In this document: in pieces, positions 14,690 through 23,374 of the stretch | How positions within the stretch are numbered: position 1 is the stretch's first letter | How the letters are laid out: the number at the start of each line of letters is the position of its first letter | Source: Nevskia sp. | Lineage (GTDB): Bacteria > Pseudomonadota > Gammaproteobacteria > Nevskiales > Nevskiaceae | Assembly (NCBI GenBank): GCA_031291075.1 | Contig: JARLJS010000020.1 | Span: 1-40,124, forward strand | Length of the DNA stretch: 40,124 nt | Reading direction: 5' to 3' | Notes under the pieces: generated by a model | Seen by the model: the letters and a program-made list of their open reading frames with translations, nothing else | The model's database searches: none | Told to the model about the DNA's origin: nothing | Made by a program: the position numbers and the translations under genes

Positions 14690-15319
14690 CTACTTGCGTT
14701 CCTTGCGTACTTTGTCGACGACGAAATCGACCACCTTGAACATATCGGCCTGGGCATCGACGATGTACTTGCCGCCGACCACCACGGTGGGCGTGCCGGT
14801 GATGCCGTAGGACACGGCCAGCGCATCGGCGCGGCGCATGCCGCTGTCCACCACGAAGCTGTTGGCGATGTTGTCGAAGTCCTCCGGCTTGATGCCGGCC
14901 TTCTCGACGTAGAGCGCGCGGATCGACTCCAGCGAGCTCATCGGCAGCTGCTGCGCGTGGATCGCGTCGAACAGCGGCTTGTGCACCTTGTCGAGGATGC
15001 CGAGCGTCTGGGCGATGTAGAACGCCCGCTCATGCAGTTCGCCGATCGGGCGGCCCAGCGTGTTGGGGACGCGCACGAAATCGACGTCGGCCGGCTTGTG
15101 CTGCAGCCACTTCTCGATCTCCGGCTCTTCGTGATAGCAGTGCGGGCAACCGTACCAGAAGAACTCCTCCACCGTGATGCGCTTGGGATTGTCCGGCTTC
15201 TGCACCTCGCTGACTTGGCGGTAGTTCTTGCCCATCTCGTAAGCGGGCGCGGAGTCCGCGGAGCAGGCGGCGGCGGCGAGGCCGAGGAGGGCGAACACCC
15301 CGTATTTCAACAGGCGCAT
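14690..15319 (-). CDS. dsbA: Thiol:disulfide interchange protein DsbA
   Basis: A 209-residue periplasmic thioredoxin-fold oxidase that introduces disulfides into exported proteins. The active site EFFWYGCPHCYHEEP gives C58-P-H-C61, the classical DsbA dipeptide; the cis-proline loop is seen in GITGTPTVVVGGKY. The helical insertion lies between. The N-terminus MRLLKYGVFALLGLAAAACSADS is a signal sequence with a cysteine at position 19 in a lipobox-like context (AAAAC), so the protein may be lipid-anchored, as in some DsbA homologues; the -3 position is Ala rather than Leu, which weakens this. It is followed by the M14 peptidase and preceded by cytochrome c4, 31 bases away. Confidence 0.95.
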   Translation of the reverse strand: MRLLKYGVFALLGLAAAACSADSAPAYEMGKNYRQVSEVQKPDNPKRITVEEFFWYGCPHCYHEEPEIEKWLQHKPADVDFVRVPNTLGRPIGELHERAFYIAQTLGILDKVHKPLFDAIHAQQLPMSSLESIRALYVEKAGIKPEDFDNIANSFVVDSGMRRADALAVSYGITGTPTVVVGGKYIVDAQADMFKVVDFVVDKVRKERK

Positions 15320-15350
15320 GAGCGATGATCCCTTGGTGGCGGACGGCCCC

Positions 15351-15995
15351 TTACTGCAGGCCGGAGACGTACGAGGCGAGCGCCTGGATTTCCTGGTCGC
15401 TGAGCTTGGAGGCGATCGCCGCCATCATCTGACCCTTGCCCTGGGCGCCGCGTTCCCCGCTCTTGTAGCTCTTCAGCTGGTTGGCCGAATAGCCGGCGTT
15501 CTGGCCGGCGATGCGCGGGAACTGGCCGGCGGCGTTGCCGGCGCCGGTCGGCCCGTGACAGGCGGAGCAGGCCGGCAGGCCACGCGCGGCATCGCCGGCG
15601 CGGTAGATCTTCTCGGCGACGGCGACGGCGTCCTTGCTGGCCACGCCGGGCACCGGCTTCTGGCCGGCGAAGAAGGTGGCGAGGTTGCGCATGTCCTCGT
15701 CGGACAGGGCGGCCGCCTGGCCCAGCATCACCGGGTTCTTGCGGTCCCCACCCTTGAACGCGGTAAGCTGCTCGTAGATGTAGGAGGAATGCTGCGCGGC
15801 CAGCTTGGGCCATTCCGGATTGATCGCGCCATTACCGCCCGGGCCGTGGCAGGCGAAGCAGGCGGCCGCCTTGGCGCCGCCGGCACCGGCATCGCCCTGC
15901 ACGAAAGTATCCTTGGCCGCGCTGGCGGGGGCCCCTGCGTCGGCCGCCGCGTACAGAGGCGCACACAGGGCAAGGGCGAGAAGGACGCGCTTCAT
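15351..15995 (-). CDS. Diheme cytochrome c4
   Basis: A 214-residue periplasmic protein with a signal peptide (MKRVLLALALCAPLYAAADA) and two cytochrome c domains in tandem. Heme motifs are ACFACHGPGGNG and ACSACHGPTGAGN (CxxCH twice). Candidate axial methionines are in KNPVMLGQA and GKGQMMAAIASKLSD. The repeated architecture, with PKLA.Q...Y...QL..FK.G.R in each half, is diagnostic of cytochrome c4, which carries electrons between the bc1 complex and terminal oxidases. The order cytochrome c4-dsbA next to engB-polA is common in gammaproteobacteria. It is divergent from engB across a 107-bp gap that must hold promoters for both. Confidence 0.95.
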   Translation of the reverse strand: MKRVLLALALCAPLYAAADAGAPASAAKDTFVQGDAGAGGAKAAACFACHGPGGNGAINPEWPKLAAQHSSYIYEQLTAFKGGDRKNPVMLGQAAALSDEDMRNLATFFAGQKPVPGVASKDAVAVAEKIYRAGDAARGLPACSACHGPTGAGNAAGQFPRIAGQNAGYSANQLKSYKSGERGAQGKGQMMAAIASKLSDQEIQALASYVSGLQ

Positions 15996-16102
15996 TCAGG
16001 ACTCCAATGGCGACTTTGTTTTCGGGACTTGCGCGCGGGCCGTTCAGATGCGCGCAGACTAGCTGATTTCAGCCGCGAATATTACACCATGGGCGTACCC
16101 TT

Positions 16103-16732
16103 GTGACTTCCTCCGCGGTTTCCCCTGCTCCGCCCAATCCCTTTGCGCAGGCGCGCTTTCTGCTGTCGGCGGCCAAGCTGGCACAACTGCCCCAGGACGA
16201 GGCGGCGGAGGCGGCTTTCGTCGGCCGCTCCAACTCGGGCAAATCCAGCGCCCTCAACCTGATCTGCGAGCAGAAGCAGCTCGCCCGCGTCAGCAAGACG
16301 CCGGGGCGCACCCAACTCATCAACCTGTTCGGGATTCCATCCGGCGGGCGCCTGGTGGACCTGCCGGGGTATGGCTTCGCCCAGGTCCCGGAGGCAATAC
16401 GGCGCAACTGGGGCGGGCTGGTCGGCGGCTACGTCGAGCAGCGTCCGAACCTGCGCGGGCTGGTGGTGGTGATGGACATCCGCCATCCGCTCACCGATCT
16501 GGACCGGCAGATGCTGGGCTGGTGCAGCTCGCGTGAGCTGCCCGCGCACGTGCTGCTGAGCAAAGCGGACAAGCTCGGGTTTGGCGCCAGCAAGTCGACC
16601 TTGCTCAAGGTGCAGGCCGAGCTGCGCGCGCTCGACCCGGCGATGACGGCGCAGTTGTTTTCCGCGCAGGCGAAGACCGGCGCCGATGCCGCGCGCGCGG
16701 TGCTGTGCGCCTGGCTGGGACTGGGCGGGTAA
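16103..16732 (+). CDS. engB: Ribosome biogenesis GTPase EngB (YihA/YsxC)
   Basis: A 209-residue small GTPase needed for assembly of the large ribosomal subunit. G motifs are complete: G1 GRSNSGKSS, switch/G2 KTPGRTQLINLF, G3 DLPGYGFA, G4 SKADK, and the terminal SA.. G5 region (LFSAQAKTG). Its length is typical. Translation is taken from GTG at 16103; an ATG 14 bases upstream opens a five-codon out-of-frame peptide that overlaps it. It is convergent with polA, with two small RNA genes between. Confidence 0.95.
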   Translation: MTSSAVSPAPPNPFAQARFLLSAAKLAQLPQDEAAEAAFVGRSNSGKSSALNLICEQKQLARVSKTPGRTQLINLFGIPSGGRLVDLPGYGFAQVPEAIRRNWGGLVGGYVEQRPNLRGLVVVMDIRHPLTDLDRQMLGWCSSRELPAHVLLSKADKLGFGASKSTLLKVQAELRALDPAMTAQLFSAQAKTGADAARAVLCAWLGLGG

Positions 16733-16753
16733 GGGGCTATAAAGGGGCGCCAC

Positions 16754-16793
16754 AAAAAAAATGTGCCCGGCGGGTCGGGGGAACCCGCCGGGC
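16754..16793 (-). terminator. Intrinsic terminator of small RNA copy 1
   Basis: Perfect 11-bp GC stem 16765-16793 (GCCCGGCGGGT arms) with a C-rich loop, followed on the minus strand by ACA and an eight-U run at 16761-16754. Confidence 0.88.
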
Positions 16794-16869
16794 AACGCGT
16801 TCCGGCTTGGGGGTACCGGAAAGTCCGCCCAGGGAGTGAGGCGGAGAACGGGAAAGGGAGTCACCGTTC
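16754..16869 (-). ncRNA. C-rich-loop small RNA, copy 1 (sX13-like)
   Basis: A predicted ~116-nt leftward transcript made of four hairpins. In transcript order: GAACGG/CCGTTC with a loop containing CTCCC; TCCGCC/GGCGGA with loop containing CUCCC; TTCCGG/CCGGAA with loop ACCCCC; and the terminator GCCCGGCGGGT/ACCCGCCGGGC with a CCCCC loop followed, after ACA, by eight U. A promoter-like TTGAAC (16899-16904) and TCTAAC (16875-16880) precede the start. It differs from copy 2 at only four positions. Size, C-rich loops and polA neighbourhood recall the Xanthomonas small RNA sX13, which pairs with G-rich mRNA sites; Spot 42 occupies this place in enterics. The RNA itself is inferred from sequence. 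Confidence 0.82.
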
Positions 16870-16874
16870 ACAGA

Positions 16875-16904
16875 GTTAGATGGGTGCGGCCCCGATAAGT
16901 TCAA
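16875..16904 (-). promoter_or_regulatory. Predicted promoter of small RNA copy 1
   Basis: On the minus strand TTGAAC (16904-16899) and CATCTAAC (-10 at 16880-16875) are spaced 18 bases apart. Both boxes are kept in copy 2 although the sequence between and around them has diverged. An AT-rich block at about 16934-16953 lies upstream, as an UP element would. Confidence 0.6.
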
Positions 16905-16998
16905 GGCTCGCCGGAACATTCCAGCAACTCACTGAAAAAATTAATAAAATTGTAGCAAGTGCCTGCCGATGCGGCCGTTTTTAAGCAAGGCTTCGGAC

Positions 16999-17037
16999 AA
17001 AAAAAAGTGCCCGGCGGGTCGGGGGAACCCGCCGGGC
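16999..17037 (-). terminator. Intrinsic terminator of small RNA copy 2
   Basis: GC stem 17009-17037 identical to that of copy 1, followed on the minus strand by AC and an eight-U run ending at 16999. Confidence 0.88.
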
Positions 17038-17114
17038 AACGCGTTCCGGCTTGGGGGTGCCGGAAAATCCGCCCAGGGAGTGAAGGCGGAGAACGGGAAA
17101 GGGAGTCACCGTTC
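16999..17114 (-). ncRNA. C-rich-loop small RNA, copy 2 (sX13-like)
   Basis: Second tandem copy, 245 bp to the right of copy 1 and nearer polA, with the same four hairpins and the same terminator. Differences from copy 1 are one extra U in the second loop, two substitutions at linker or loop-closing positions, and one base before the U-tract. All stems are intact. Its own promoter-like boxes are at 17120-17125 and 17145-17150. Two complete transcription units rather than one with a duplicated terminator are therefore likely. Regulation and targets cannot be read from the sequence; exposed CCC(C)C loops predict pairing with G-rich mRNA leaders, including Shine-Dalgarno sites. Confidence 0.82.
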
Positions 17115-17119
17115 GGAAA

Positions 17120-17150
17120 ATTAGATGCGGGCTCTGCCACGTTAGTTCAA
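17120..17150 (-). promoter_or_regulatory. Predicted promoter of small RNA copy 2
   Basis: Minus-strand TTGAAC (17150-17145) and TCTAAT (17125-17120), spacing 19, with the start about 6 bases downstream at 17114. The boxes match those of copy 1. Confidence 0.6.
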
Positions 17151-17302
17151 CCGCATTGCAACAAATTTTTCGAGATGGGTCGGCAAAGCCAATAAGAATG
17201 GTGCAAGCGACTGAAAGAGATACAAACTTTGTCGCAAATTTCCGCAGCGTGTGCCGCTGGGCGGATTTTGCTTGATCTTAACTATCTTGCAGCGATCAGC
17301 TT

Positions 17303-20113
<2,811 letters not shown>

Positions 20114-20128
20114 GCGGGAAACCACAAG

Positions 20129-20214
20129 GCAGTCCGCAAATAAACGCAAATAAACGCAAATGAAAACCGGCTGTTGTCTCTATTCGCGTTCATTTGCGTT
20201 CATTTGCGGACTGC
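20129..20214. repeat. 33-bp inverted repeat with 10-bp periodicity, upstream of polA
   Basis: Arms 20129-20161 and 20182-20214 match as reverse complements at 30 of 33 positions; the three mismatches are A.C pairs. Units are ACGCAAATAA / ACGCAAATGA. It has the same outer GTCCGCAAAT end as the repeat at 13303-13383 and lies between lysA and polA, 15 bases upstream of the polA ATG. Confidence 0.88.
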
Positions 20215-20238
20215 TATTGATTCCGGCAGATCAAGGAT

Positions 20239-21486
20239 CTAGGGCAACAGATTTTCGCCGCGCAGCAGATCATCGATGCTCTCGCGCGCCCGGGCCAGGT
20301 GCACGGCCGCGCCGTCCACCAGCACCTCGGCGGCGCGCGGGCGGGTGTTGTAGTTGGAGCTCATGGCGAAACCGTAGGCGCCGGCGGTGCGGAACGCCAG
20401 CAGGTCGCCCTCGGCCAGCGCCAGCTCGCGGTCGCGCGCCAGCCAGTCGCCGCTCTCGCACACCGGGCCGACCAGGTCCCAGTTGCGCGGCGGGGCGTCG
20501 CTGCGCTCGCGCACCGGCAGCACGGCGTGCCAGGCGTCGTAGAACGACGGACGGATCAGGTCGTTCATGGCGGCGTCGATCACCGCGAAGTTCTTGTGGG
20601 CGGTGGGCTTGAGCAGCTCGACCCGGCTGAGCAGGATGCCGGCGTTGCCGGCGATGGCACGGCCGGGCTCGGTCATCACGGTGAGGCCGCGGCCTTCCAG
20701 GCGCGGCCGCAGCGCGCGCGCCCACTGCTCCGGCTCGGGCGGCGTCTCGTCGCGGTAGCGCACGCCGAGGCCGCCGCCGACGTCGATGTGTTGCAGGCGG
20801 ATACCCTTCACCGCCAGGCGGTCGATCAGCGCCAGCACGCGCTCCAGCGCGTCGAGGAACGGCGCCAGCTCGCACAGCTGCGAGCCGATGTGGCAGGCCA
20901 CGCCGTGCACCTCCACCCCGGGCAGCCTGGCGGCGGAAGCATAGAGCCGCTCGGCCTCGTCGATGTCGACGCCGAACTTGTTCTCCTTCAGGCCGGTGGA
21001 GATGTAGGGATGGGTGCGGGCGTCGACGTCCGGGTTGACGCGCAGGGCGATGCGCGCACGCCGGCCCAGCGCCGCCGCGATGCGGTCCAGGCGCAGCAGC
21101 TCGGCCTCCGACTCGACGTTGAAGCAGTGGATGCCGGCCCGCAGCGCCTGCTCGATCTCCGCGGCGGTCTTGCCGACACCGGAGAACACCACCTTGGCGG
21201 CGTCGCCGCCGGCGCGCAGCACGCGCGCCAGCTCGCCGCCGGAGACGATGTCGAAGCCGGCGCCGAGGCGGGCCAGCACCTGCAGCACCGCCAGGTTGGA
21301 ATTGGCCTTCACCGCGTAGCAGACACGGTGGTCGAGCCCGGCCAGGGCGTCGTCGAATGCCCGGTAGTGGCGCGTCAGCGTGGCGCGCGAGTAGACGTAG
21401 GTGGGCGTGCCAAAGCGGGCGGCGATCGCCGACAGCGGCACATCCTCGGCGTGCAGTTCGCCGTCGCGGTAGTTGAAGTGGTCCAT
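20239..21486 (-). CDS. lysA: Diaminopimelate decarboxylase
   Basis: A 415-residue PLP enzyme of fold type III that decarboxylates meso-diaminopimelate to lysine, the last step of the pathway. The PLP lysine is in [13 protein letters not shown]; further family blocks are [86 protein letters not shown] (active-site Cys) and [22 protein letters not shown]. Length is typical. It begins 4 bases after the lptM stop, so the two are cotranscribed, the common lptM-lysA arrangement (often followed by dapF, absent here). Confidence 0.97.
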   Translation of the reverse strand: MDHFNYRDGELHAEDVPLSAIAARFGTPTYVYSRATLTRHYRAFDDALAGLDHRVCYAVKANSNLAVLQVLARLGAGFDIVSGGELARVLRAGGDAAKVVFSGVGKTAAEIEQALRAGIHCFNVESEAELLRLDRIAAALGRRARIALRVNPDVDARTHPYISTGLKENKFGVDIDEAERLYASAARLPGVEVHGVACHIGSQLCELAPFLDALERVLALIDRLAVKGIRLQHIDVGGGLGVRYRDETPPEPEQWARALRPRLEGRGLTVMTEPGRAIAGNAGILLSRVELLKPTAHKNFAVIDAAMNDLIRPSFYDAWHAVLPVRERSDAPPRNWDLVGPVCESGDWLARDRELALAEGDLLAFRTAGAYGFAMSSNYNTRPRAAEVLVDGAAVHLARARESIDDLLRGENLLP

Positions 21487-21490
21487 GGGC

Positions 21491-21679
21491 TTACGGGGTG
21501 GGCGCGGGCGGCGCCGGTGCGGCTGGCGGTTCGGCCGGCACGGCCGGCGCCGGCGCGGCGGCCTTGTGTTCCTTGCGGTTGGCGGCGACCTTGTCCGGCT
21601 GCTGGTCCGGCAGGTACAGCGCGCCGGAAGCGCCGCAGGCGGCGAGCAGCAGGGCCAGGATCAGGGTACCGCATCTCAT
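21491..21679 (-). CDS. lptM: LPS translocon maturation chaperone LptM (YifL-type lipoprotein)
   Basis: A 62-residue lipoprotein. The signal MRCGTLILALLLAAC has a lipobox LAAC (Cys15). The mature N-terminus CGASGALYLPDQQPDK matches the LptM/YifL pattern CG..GpLy.P, which in E. coli contacts the LptDE translocon and helps its disulfide maturation. The tail is a Pro/Ala-rich low-complexity stretch (APAVPAEPPAAPAPPAPTP). The gene directly precedes lysA, the usual neighbour. Its function is taken from family and context. Confidence 0.88.
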   Translation of the reverse strand: MRCGTLILALLLAACGASGALYLPDQQPDKVAANRKEHKAAAPAPAVPAEPPAAPAPPAPTP

Positions 21680-21797
21680 GTGTCGGTTCCGGTGAAAGGC
21701 AGGGCGAGCCCGTGCCTGGAAGGGCGAAGTTTACCAGCGGTTGCCGTGCACGCCGCGGCCTCGGCACAATCGGCGGATCATCCTCCCGAAAAATCCC

Positions 21798-22472
21798 ATG
21801 AAAATCACGGAATCGAGCGAAGCCGTCCAGCTGGAGCCGGAGCTGCCGGCGACGGCGGCGGTGGTCTGGCTGCACGGCCTGGGCGCGGACGGCCACGACT
21901 TCGTGCCGCTGGCGCCGGCGCTGCGCCTGCCGCCGACGGTGCGCTTCGTGTTCCCGCACGCGCCGGTGCGCCCGGTGACGATCAACGGCGGCATGCGCAT
22001 GCGGGCCTGGTACGACATCCTCAGCCTGAGCCGCGCCGACCAGCAGGATGCCGCCGGCGTCCGTGCCTCGGCCGCCATCGCGCAGGGCTACATCGAGCGC
22101 GAGGTGTCAGCCGGCATTCCGCGCAGCCGCATCGTGCTGGCCGGCTTCTCGCAGGGCGGCGCCATCGCCCTGCACGCCGGTCTTCGCCAGGCCGAGGGCC
22201 TGGCCGGCATCCTGGCCCTGTCCACCTACCTGCCGCTGCACACCACCATCTTCACCGAGCTCACCCCCGCCGGCCGCGCCACGCCGCTGCTGATGTGCCA
22301 CGGCCGTAGCGACAACGTGCTACCGATGGCGCTGGGCAGCAGCACCCGCGACGGCCTGCGCCAGCTCGGCTGCCACGTCGACTGGCACGACTACCCGATG
22401 CAGCACGAGGTGTGCGAGCAGGAGGTGGAGGATATTTCGGCATGGCTCAAGGCGCGCCTGTCGCAGGCTTGA
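21798..22472 (+). CDS. Alpha/beta-hydrolase carboxylesterase (EstB/phospholipase-carboxylesterase family)
   Basis: A 224-residue cytosolic serine hydrolase. The start of the fold VVWLHGLGADGHDFVPL supplies the oxyanion hole. The nucleophile elbow is GFSQGGA (S118), with acid D172 in GRSDNVLP and H203 in YPMQHEVC, so the triad is complete. It resembles Pseudomonas carboxylesterase EstB and acyl-protein thioesterases, which hydrolyse short acyl esters or thioesters. The ATG at 21798 is preferred over an upstream in-frame ATG because the family begins near TESSEAVQLEP. It is divergent from lptM across 118 bp. Confidence 0.93.
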   Translation: MKITESSEAVQLEPELPATAAVVWLHGLGADGHDFVPLAPALRLPPTVRFVFPHAPVRPVTINGGMRMRAWYDILSLSRADQQDAAGVRASAAIAQGYIEREVSAGIPRSRIVLAGFSQGGAIALHAGLRQAEGLAGILALSTYLPLHTTIFTELTPAGRATPLLMCHGRSDNVLPMALGSSTRDGLRQLGCHVDWHDYPMQHEVCEQEVEDISAWLKARLSQA

Positions 22473-22486
22473 CTGATCGCCGCCGC

Positions 22487-22509
22487 ATGTATATCTTTTG
22501 GATATCCAT
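22487..22509. promoter_or_regulatory. Candidate operator of the mazEF-like operon
   Basis: ATGTATATC, spacer TTTTG, GATATCCAT: a 9-bp dyad with one mismatch located 21 bases upstream of the antitoxin ATG, in a short AT-rich patch. MazE-type antitoxins typically bind such dyads over their own promoter. Confidence 0.5.
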
Positions 22510-22530
22510 GAATTCCGCAGCGGCCCTGGC

Positions 22531-22776
22531 ATGAAGGCAAAAGCGTCCAAGTGGGGAAACAGCATTGGCGTGCGCGTCCCGGCCGCCATCGCGGCGGAGG
22601 TCGGCCTTCGCCCCGGCACGGAAGTGCGCATGGTGACGGAAGGCAACACGCTCCGGTTGATCCCTTCCCAGCCGCGCCGCTATATCCTCAAGGAGCTTCT
22701 GGCCGGGGTCACCAAGAAGAACCTGCATGGTGAAACCCACGGCGGTCCGTCCGTAGGCGCTGAAATCCTCGAATGA
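22531..22776 (+). CDS. MazE-like antitoxin (AbrB/SpoVT fold)
   Basis: An 81-residue protein beginning MKAKASKWGNSIGVRVPAAIAAEVGLRPGTEVRMVTEGNTLRLIP, the standard swapped-hairpin AbrB/MazE DNA-binding domain (W GNS G VR P ... G V). A flexible C-terminal toxin-binding tail follows (RYILKELLAGVTKKNLHGETHGGPSVGAEILE). It overlaps the toxin gene by four bases (ATGA), which couples their translation. An earlier in-frame TTG would add eleven residues running through the candidate operator and is rejected. Confidence 0.88.
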   Translation: MKAKASKWGNSIGVRVPAAIAAEVGLRPGTEVRMVTEGNTLRLIPSQPRRYILKELLAGVTKKNLHGETHGGPSVGAEILE

Positions 22777-23111
22777 CCGCACATGTGCCCGATCGTGGGC
22801 AGATCGTGGCGATCGACTTCGAGCCGCAGGCCGGCTCCGAGATCGGCAAACGGCGGCCGGCGCTGGTGATGTCACCGAAGTCCTACAACCGGCTGACCGG
22901 ACTGGTGCTGGTCTGCCCCATCACGACGAAACCACGGGACTACCCGTTCGAAGTCCGCATCCAGACTGCAAAGACCATCGGCGCCGCGCTGGCCGACCGG
23001 TTTCACTCCTTCGATTGGCGGGCCCGGCGGTGCTCATTGATCGAGAAAGCACCTGGCGGATTTCTCGAAGAAGTCCGGGCAAAATTCCTTACGTTGATCG
23101 AGGACCCTTAG
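22773..23111 (+). CDS. MazF-like endoribonuclease toxin
   Basis: A 112-residue PemK/MazF-family protein. VPDRGQIVAIDFEPQAGSEIGKRRPALVMSPKSYN carries the family's substrate-binding and catalytic arginine (KRRPALV). The middle strand LVLVCPITTKPRDYPFEV supplies the PIT motif with its catalytic Thr, and ALADRFHSFDWRARRC corresponds to the usual ADQVKSLDWRAR segment. No motif is missing, so it is probably active; family members cut mRNA at short sequence motifs. Its 3' end overlaps by four bases the 3' end of the convergent HigA-like ORF. Confidence 0.9.
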   Translation: MTAHVPDRGQIVAIDFEPQAGSEIGKRRPALVMSPKSYNRLTGLVLVCPITTKPRDYPFEVRIQTAKTIGAALADRFHSFDWRARRCSLIEKAPGGFLEEVRAKFLTLIEDP

Positions 23112-23311
23112 AACGGCCCCGGTAACTTGATCGCGTCCACCGCGTCGGGCAACTCCATCGGGAAGTGAAGCCGCTCGTAAGCTTCCGCGAGCGCGACCAG
23201 CACGTCCAAACGGTCTCCTTCGGGAGTATCGGCCTCGGCGCTCATGAGCCCTTCGATCTCACGCAGCGCGCGGCGATAGTCGGCTCGGGTCTTGATCGGC
23301 TTGATATACAT
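23108..23311 (-). CDS. Truncated HigA-type antitoxin, N-terminal part only
   Basis: A 67-residue leftward ORF: MYIKPIKTRADYRRALREIEGLMSAEADTPEGDRLDVLVALAEAYERLHFPMELPDAVDAIKLPGPF. It matches the N-terminal region that precedes the helix-turn-helix of HigA-like antitoxins (I.t..dY..AL.eIe.Lm.a..gTpegDrLdvL..L.EaYE..h.pi..pdPveAI). The HTH is absent: the ORF stops directly after DAIKLPGPF, where the toxin gene on the other strand begins to overlap. No HigB toxin lies beside it. It is either a decayed remnant or a short stand-alone member, of which I recall similar examples. Confidence 0.65.
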   Translation of the reverse strand: MYIKPIKTRADYRRALREIEGLMSAEADTPEGDRLDVLVALAEAYERLHFPMELPDAVDAIKLPGPF

Positions 23312-23374
23312 GGCTTGAGCTCAAATCGTTTGCGCGTGAATCCGCCCCGCGACGAACCAGTGGAGTCTGGGATT

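Noticed and set aside
16754-17114. The tandem repeats as a CRISPR array or as REP elements
   Set aside because: Only two units of about 116 bp, each with promoter-like boxes and a U-tract terminator; there are no short equal spacers.
16754-17114. Direct homologue of Spot 42 (spf)
   Set aside because: The genomic position agrees, but the sequence and hairpin-loop pattern do not match Spot 42; the C-rich loop design fits sX13 better.
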